Below are positions 32,337-35,982 of a stretch of DNA of 35,982 nucleotides, one piece after another. This DNA comes from CALMFQ01 sp964495595 (lineage in GTDB: Bacteria > Pseudomonadota > Gammaproteobacteria > Burkholderiales > SCOH01). Numbering within the stretch: the stretch's first letter is position 1; every line of letters starts with the position of its first letter. Both the position numbers and the translations under genes were made by a program. Below the pieces are notes generated by a model. It had not been told where the DNA came from and ran no database searches. It worked only from the letters and a program-made list of their open reading frames with translations. The DNA lies in the NCBI GenBank assembly GCA_964495595.1, contig CAZBWH010000028.1, forward strand, positions 1-35,982. The letters are read 5' to 3'.

Positions 32337-33152
32337 GTGCAGCGAGCCCGGCGCGCAGAGTATTGCATGGCTGCTAGGGCTGGCCTGCACTTGCATTGCC
32401 TAAACGCCGCAAAAAATTGCCGGAAAGGCTTTGAAATGTTCCGTGCCTTCTGGCGCTGGTGTGCCAGCCGGGATGAATACAAGGGCATCATTGACCCGCA
32501 AGCCGTCGAAAGCCCGGAAACCCGTAGCGAAGTGCCCAGCCGCAAAACCAAGCGGTTCGATGTACTGGAACGTGCGCACCTTGCGCCGTGGTTCGCTGCT
32601 GTGCGTGAGCTGGGCAATCCGGTAATCAGTGCATACCTGCAAGCCCTGCTGCTGACCGGCGCAATGCGCGAAGAACTGGCCGAATTGCGATGGGCTGACG
32701 TGGATTTCAAATGGGGTGCAATGTGGGTTAAAGACAAGGTGGACGCGGATGGTCGCAAGGTGCCATTGACCCCTTATGTGGCGCATTTGCTGGCCGCTCT
32801 GCCGCGCCGGAATGAATGGGTGTTCAGTAGTCCAAGCGCCGCAGATGGACGTATTCAAGAGCCGCGCATACCCCATAACCGGGCGCTGGATGTGGCCGGG
32901 CTGCCGCATGTGTCCATTCAAGGGCTACGCCGTAGCTTCAGGAGCTTAGCCGAATGGGTGGAGATGCCGGCTGGCGTGGTGGCGCAAATTCAAGGCCACA
33001 AGCCAAGTGCCACGGCGGAAAAGCACTACACCAACAGGCCGCTGGAACTGCTGGCCGTTTGGCATAGCAAGTATGAGGCATGGATTTTGGAGCAGGCCAC
33101 GGTTGCATTCAGCGCCAGCGAGCAGCAAGAGCGCTTGCGACTGGTGAAGTAG
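32337..33152 (+). pseudogene. N-terminally truncated phage/ICE-type tyrosine integrase
   Basis: About 245 residues resemble the catalytic half of a P4-type integrase, and the usual 150-200 N-terminal residues (arm-binding and most of core-binding domain) are absent. Homology starts near KGFEMFRAFWRWC (ATG at 32436 is the likely translation start if any); the frame to the left (32337-32400) does not look like integrase. Catalytic residues visible: Arg in LLTGAMREELAELRW, Lys in DGRKVPLTP, Arg in SIQGLRRSF (with Gln where many have His), His in QGHKPSATAEKHY, and the Tyr nucleophile in the same segment. The break sits 35-130 bases after the host phosphate-binding gene, so it marks the left edge of a deleted element. 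Confidence 0.82.
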
Positions 33153-33165
33153 TGTTGCCCTTAAC

Positions 33166-33180
33166 TAATCCATTGGATTA
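33166..33180. promoter_or_regulatory. Candidate autoregulatory operator of the toxin-antitoxin pair
   Basis: TAATCC-att-GGATTA, a perfect 6-bp inverted repeat, ends two bases before the toxin ATG and includes the only ribosome-site-like GGA. Binding here by the XRE-type antitoxin would block both transcription and translation initiation. Function is inferred. Confidence 0.5.
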
Positions 33181-33182
33181 CT

Positions 33183-33521
33183 ATGCTGATAACCCTGATT
33201 GAATTGCCGGAATACCGGAAGCGGGCCGAAAAGCTGTTCACGGAAGAAGAACGCGCCGAATTGCTGACTCACCTTGCCACGCACCCGAAGGCCGGCGATT
33301 TGATAACGGGCACAGGCGGTGTGCGCAAGCTGCGTTGGGCACGTACCGGCATGGGCAAGAGCGGTGGCGCAAGGGTGATTTACTACTACCACAGCGACCG
33401 CATACCGCTGTTTCTGCTGACGGCCTACGGCAAGAATGAGCAATCCAATCTGACCAAGGCTGAACGGAATGAATTAGCGCAATTGGTAGAGATATTGGCC
33501 GATTACGCGCATGGAGAATGA
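33183..33521 (+). CDS. HigB/RelE-type toxin of a type II toxin-antitoxin pair
   Basis: 112 residues. Family features are ELPEYRKRAEKLFTEEERAELL, GTGGVRKLRWARTGMGKSGGARVIYYYHS and IPLFLLTAYGKNEQSNLTKAERNEL. The GGVRKLRW and GKSGGARVIYYY segments are those of HigB2/Gp49-like RelE-family ribosome-dependent mRNA interferases. The antitoxin gene follows three bases after the stop, the toxin-first order usual for higBA. The perfect palindrome just upstream supports autoregulation. The pair lies within the integrated-element remnant, where such modules often stabilise the element. Confidence 0.88.
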   Translation: MLITLIELPEYRKRAEKLFTEEERAELLTHLATHPKAGDLITGTGGVRKLRWARTGMGKSGGARVIYYYHSDRIPLFLLTAYGKNEQSNLTKAERNELAQLVEILADYAHGE

Positions 33522-33524
33522 AAT

Positions 33525-33812
33525 ATGGGAACCCTGTTTGAAAGCATACGCCAAGGTTTGAATGAGGCCATCCAGCACAGCAAGGGCGAACCGGTGCCCG
33601 CTGTCGTGCATCGCATGGAGCCACTGGACGTAAAAGCCATCCGCCTGAAAACCGGCCTGACCCAGCAGAGCTTTGCCGCTCGCTTTGGCGTCAGTCTTGG
33701 CACCTTGCGCCACTGGGAGCGTGGCGACCGCCAGCCACACGGCCCGGCACGGGTGCTGATGAAAGTGATTGATGCCGACCCGCAAGCGGTGCTGGCCGCA
33801 TTAGGAAAATAA
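33525..33812 (+). CDS. XRE-family antitoxin (NadS/HigA2-like)
   Basis: 95 residues. Residues 1-30 (MGTLFESIRQGLNEAIQHSKGE) form the flexible toxin-binding N-terminus typical of NadS/HigA2 antitoxins. A helix-turn-helix runs from about 33 to 85: DVKAIRLKTGLTQQSFAARFGVSLGTLRHWERGDRQPHGPARVLMKVI. It neutralises the toxin encoded immediately upstream and should repress the operon through the palindrome at 33166-33180. Transcription probably ends at a small hairpin, GCCTGA-cggta-TCAGGC, at 33819-33835. Confidence 0.88.
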   Translation: MGTLFESIRQGLNEAIQHSKGEPVPAVVHRMEPLDVKAIRLKTGLTQQSFAARFGVSLGTLRHWERGDRQPHGPARVLMKVIDADPQAVLAALGK

Positions 33813-33931
33813 CCGCCGCCTGACGGTATCAGGCAAAGTTTTGCTGCGCCTACTCCGACGGGAGGAAAACCGGGGCACCTTCGTCCGGCTGGCGTGGCTC
33901 CTGATTGAAGGCAGCACTTGAAGGAGTGCAC

Positions 33932-34468
33932 GTGACAAAAACTTATTACCCGCCGATGTATTCGCGACTGGAGCCTTGTCAGCCTTGGCAAGGTGGCCGT
34001 ATCGCCGATACCGATTTGTTGACGCTGGAAGAAGCCGCCCGAGAGGCACGTAGTCATTCCGGGCAGGATGTTAGCGTGAACGACTTCTTGAGGGCCGCCA
34101 AAAACGGCAAAATACCCCTGAGGGCCATTGCTCATACGTCAGCAAAGGTCGAGAAGTTCGGCGGCGGCGTTTTCTGCAATCAAGGTGAAGCGACGGAGAA
34201 TACCGTCCCCAAAAACGCCATCGTCACCTTGCCGCTTGTCGCGTGTCAGCAACTTGCCAATGTTGGTAGTGCACGGTGGTGCACGTTTGACGGTTTTGAA
34301 ATCGTGGATGGCGATATATGCCGATTTACGGTGGCAACACTTGCTGATGGCGAACCAGATTTTGAAACTGTGACAGGAGGATGTCTATGGGCAAGACTTC
34401 GGCGTAACGCCAAGCAGAGTATCGAAGCCGCAGAGCCACGTCAGGCGACAACGGCTATCGCAGATTGA
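33932..34468 (+). CDS. Mobile-element protein of unknown function
   Basis: 178 residues from a GTG at 33932 with AAGGAG five bases before it; an in-frame ATG at 33905 has no ribosome site. The N-terminal part, LLTLEEAAREARSHSGQDVSVNDFLRAAKNGKIPLRAI (about 29-66), looks like the winged-helix entry of excisionase or MerR-like DNA-binding proteins. The rest (VTLPLVACQQLANVGSARWCTFDGFEI) has no domain I know. Proteins of this form are common beside integrases in islands. It follows the toxin-antitoxin pair on the same strand, after about 119 bases. A regulatory DNA-binding role is a guess. Confidence 0.65.
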   Translation: MTKTYYPPMYSRLEPCQPWQGGRIADTDLLTLEEAAREARSHSGQDVSVNDFLRAAKNGKIPLRAIAHTSAKVEKFGGGVFCNQGEATENTVPKNAIVTLPLVACQQLANVGSARWCTFDGFEIVDGDICRFTVATLADGEPDFETVTGGCLWARLRRNAKQSIEAAEPRQATTAIAD

Positions 34469-34472
34469 ACAC

Positions 34473-34640
34473 ATGGGTTTCCCCGGCTCACATCTGGCGC
34501 TTACCCGCCTCGCCAAGCGCTACGGCGTAACGAAGCGGGAAATGCTTGAGCGGCTGAAACTGGAGGCTGACCAGCAGATACTGGCAACGCTGGATTGCGA
34601 TTCGTCGGAGTGGTCGGATTACTTCTCTGTTACTGCGTAA
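34473..34640 (+). CDS. 55-residue helix-turn-helix-like small protein
   Basis: An open frame MGFPGSHLALTRLAKRYGVTKREMLERL... of 55 residues begins four bases after the preceding stop, on the same strand. The middle, LTRLAKRYGVTKREMLERL, has the form of a short helix-turn-helix/RepA-like regulator found on plasmids and islands, and the acidic, aromatic tail ends DSSEWSDYFSVTA. Codon use agrees with the neighbours. No clear ribosome site is seen, so translation may depend on coupling to the upstream gene. Confidence 0.55.
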   Translation: MGFPGSHLALTRLAKRYGVTKREMLERLKLEADQQILATLDCDSSEWSDYFSVTA

Positions 34641-34706
34641 CCACGTCGATGGTGAGGGGAAAATCTAATTACCGGTTTTCCGGTATTTGGGAATGCATAC
34701 GCTGGT

Positions 34707-34790
34707 GCTGCCTACACGCTGCCTACATTAGGAGTGATGCAAATTTACACGAGATGTTGACCGGCAAAACCTACTACATGGTGCCTACAT
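34707..34790. repeat. Direct repeats TGCCTACA, candidate integrase arm sites
   Basis: GCTGCCTACA occurs twice in tandem (34707-34716 and 34718-34727), and GGTGCCTACAT at 34780-34790, with a related CTACTACA just before it. Clusters of this kind flank attachment sites of tyrosine integrases, and here they lie 60-140 bases from the 3' end of tRNA-fMet. Binding is inferred. Confidence 0.55.
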
Positions 34791-34795
34791 GCCGC

Positions 34796-34839
34796 GCCAA
34801 AAACCAAAAGGCCCTACACGCGATTGCATGTAAGGCCTT
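34796..34839 (-). terminator. Intrinsic terminator of tRNA-fMet
   Basis: Read on the minus strand, AAGGCCT-TACATGC loops back through aatc to GCGTGTA-GGGCCTT, a stem of about 13 bp with one wobble, followed by TTGGTTTTT. It lies nine bases past the CCA end of the tRNA. Confidence 0.8.
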
Positions 34840-34847
34840 GTTTTATT

Positions 34848-34924
34848 TGGTTGCGGGAGCAGGATTTGAACCTGCGACCTTCGGGTTATGAGCCCGACGA
34901 GCTGCCAGACTGCTCCATCCCGCG
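34848..34924 (-). tRNA. Initiator tRNA-fMet (CAT)
   Basis: 77 bases with encoded CCA. Hallmarks of the initiator are present: C1 opposite A72 (unpaired acceptor end), three G-C pairs in the anticodon stem (GGG/CCC), and anticodon CAT in GGGCTCATAACCC. D-stem GAGC/GCTC and T-stem GCAGG/CCTGC with loop TTCAAAT pair perfectly. The gene is intact, with a near-consensus promoter and a terminator. Its 3' end faces the integrase remnant, so it is the likely attachment site. Confidence 0.97.
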
Positions 34925-34937
34925 TCTGAGAGGCCGA

Positions 34938-34966
34938 ATAATATGTGAAGCCATTAGGCGTGTCAA
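34938..34966 (-). promoter_or_regulatory. Sigma-70 promoter of tRNA-fMet
   Basis: On the minus strand, TTGACA (34966-34961) and TATTAT (34943-34938) are separated by 17 bases: a perfect -35 and a one-mismatch -10. Transcription would start about seven bases before the tRNA 5' end. Confidence 0.85.
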
Positions 34967-35275
34967 CGTATTTTTTGGGTTGCTGCGCTGAAAGAGGGGA
35001 CGGGATGGTTGTTTGAAGGCGAACGAGGGAGGTGTGCGGGCCTCTGGTGCCATTGGCAGTGTCGTGTCTTCTGAATCGGGAACTGGATGGATCCGGTGCC
35101 TCGGCCAAGAGGGTTGCCGTGTGGCCCGAACCGCTGCGCGCAAATCTCGATATGCCGTAGCAGCAGATTGACGGTAAAGAAATAAGTGCCGCCCGGATGC
35201 CAGGCGCGACGGTAATTGGGCAGGCATCAAGCGTAGTTGCCGCATGCCCGGCCGGCAATTTTGCCAACAAAAAAC
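34967..35275. other. Intergenic stretch without a supported gene
   Basis: About 310 bases between the tRNA promoter and the REP pair. Frames are short and show no family resemblance, and composition is mixed. I see no RNA gene or mobile element end here. Confidence 0.5.
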
Positions 35276-35380
35276 GTAGGGCGTGTTCGAAGCGCAGCGC
35301 AACACGCCGGATGGTAAACGTTGCGGCGAGCCTAGCGCCGACCATGCGGTGCAATGCGCTTCGCTTCGATTGCACCTCAC
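35276..35380. repeat. Inverted pair of REP elements
   Basis: Element 1: GTAG (35276-35279), stem GGCGTGTT (35280-35287), loop CGAAGCGCAGCGC, stem AACACGCC (35301-35308). Element 2, on the other strand: GTGA (35380-35377), stem GGTGCAAT, loop CGAAGCGAAGCGC, stem ATTGCACC (down to 35348). The loops agree in 12 of 13 bases, whereas the stems differ but stay fully paired. A GTRG-like tetranucleotide before a hairpin is the signature of RAYT-associated REP sequences. Confidence 0.8.
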
Positions 35381-35390
35381 GGGATTGGCT

Positions 35391-35906
35391 TCATCTCTTG
35401 CATATTTCTAACCTGAGATCGTACTGCGCTGCTCGGGTGTTTAGATAGAAGGCACTTTCGCGGAAGCTCCACTGATAAATCTTCCCGTCTTTGAAAGCTG
35501 TTGTGTGGCCGGGCTTGGACTCTTGGGAAATGAGGGAGGCCCAGAGGTGAGTGTGATTTACACAATCGGGATTGAGATTCGCTAGTTGCATTTGCACAAG
35601 TATTAATAAGTACACTTGGGCCACCACAATAAATATTACCAAAAAGGAGCAATTTGCAATTAATGGGATTATTTTTTGGGGAAGTTTAGTTTTGGCTCGA
35701 TAGAGTAGAAATCCGGATGCGAGAGCCGAAAGTACAAGTGGTGGAAGTGCAAACTTGTAGAAGTAAATGACAAGGTATAGCCCGTAAAGCGGGAATAGCA
35801 GCACTATTCCCGAGGCAGAGGTGGGCGTGGCTGTAAATGCAAATAGCCAGAATATGACCCAAAAAATATAAGTTTGGAGTAGGGCAGAGATCCCGCACTT
35901 GTTCAA
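35391..35906 (-). CDS. Low-GC membrane protein of unknown function
   Basis: 171 residues from a TTG at 35906 (no ATG fits, so the start is uncertain). The first 110 residues are hydrophobic, with about three helices (YIFWVIFWLFAFT, GLYLVIYFYKFALPPLVLSAL and FLVIFIVVAQVYLLILVQM). The last 55 form a soluble tail, HTHLWASLISQESKPGHTTAFKDGKIYQWSFRESAFYL. The tail pattern, GHT-x-FKDGK-x-Y-x-WS-x-x-E-x-x-F, recalls hypothetical proteins scattered in accessory regions of proteobacteria. GC is visibly lower than in the rest of the window, consistent with transfer. No operon partner is seen before the window ends; the last 76 bases hold no gene. Confidence 0.6.
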   Translation of the reverse strand: MNKCGISALLQTYIFWVIFWLFAFTATPTSASGIVLLFPLYGLYLVIYFYKFALPPLVLSALASGFLLYRAKTKLPQKIIPLIANCSFLVIFIVVAQVYLLILVQMQLANLNPDCVNHTHLWASLISQESKPGHTTAFKDGKIYQWSFRESAFYLNTRAAQYDLRLEICKR

Positions 35907-35982
35907 GAGGCGGCCCTATGATCGTCCGGGATGTGACACATAATCAGGTGTAGGAATGTTAGAACTGACCCCGTTCTCCTGC

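Noticed and set aside
35940..35982. Possible insertion-sequence end (GAACTGACCCCGTTC) at the right edge
   Set aside because: Reminiscent of IS3-group ends, but the window stops and no transposase or second end is visible.
1..35982. CRISPR array, restriction-modification or phage-defence cluster
   Set aside because: No regularly spaced repeats and no Cas, nuclease-methylase or retron-like genes were seen; the only defence-adjacent module is the toxin-antitoxin pair.

Overview
The window looks like chromosomal DNA of a GC-rich betaproteobacterium, most likely in Neisseriales (Chromobacteriaceae/Chitinibacteraceae-like). The reasons are the pilQ-aroK-aroB order, the wrbA/DUF2069/YihY neighbourhood, a PEP-CTERM protein and an RNA initiator gene of ordinary proteobacterial type. 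The assignment rests on protein resemblance and gene order alone. Two runs of exactly ten N (6823-6832 and 29410-29419) are scaffold joins, and the second lies inside a gene.

Left part (1-7451), housekeeping: the end of pilQ, then aroK and aroB; wrbA with a small DUF2069 membrane protein; YihY; bioA, which overlaps yihY tail to tail; a 400-bp gap holding a likely small RNA gene; yaeQ; and a UPF0114 (YqhA) membrane protein. An intrinsic-terminator-like hairpin sits on the aroK start codon.

Detox and export block (7527-16961): an Old-Yellow-Enzyme-type flavin oxidoreductase, an RND adaptor lipoprotein and an RND pump form one minus-strand operon. A divergent TetR regulator faces it, and two matching palindromes lie about 34 bases before each start. 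A copper-type TonB receptor and an alpha/beta hydrolase lipoprotein follow.

Middle (17405-26457), accessory and signalling: a RAYT/Y1-transposase-like protein that has lost its HUH and tyrosine catalytic residues; a PEP-CTERM surface protein behind a good sigma-54 promoter; a glutamine amidotransferase coupled to a MOSC protein; a PAS-GGDEF-EAL c-di-GMP enzyme; a large Ser/Thr-rich lipoprotein; a small unknown protein; and a 5'-truncated GGDEF remnant. GC-rich palindromic repeats recur between genes here.

Right part (26458-32302): a Tat-exported FAD oxidoreductase lipoprotein, divergent from a hybrid histidine kinase - outer-membrane barrel - phosphate-binding-like protein operon. The operon looks like a sensing/uptake unit.

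End (32303-35982): the remnant of an integrated element. It has an N-terminally truncated tyrosine integrase, a HigB/RelE-type toxin with an XRE antitoxin, two small unknown genes and a cluster of TGCCTACA repeats, and it runs up to an intact tRNA-fMet gene with its own promoter and terminator. Beyond it lie a pair of REP elements with compensating stem changes and a low-GC membrane protein gene.
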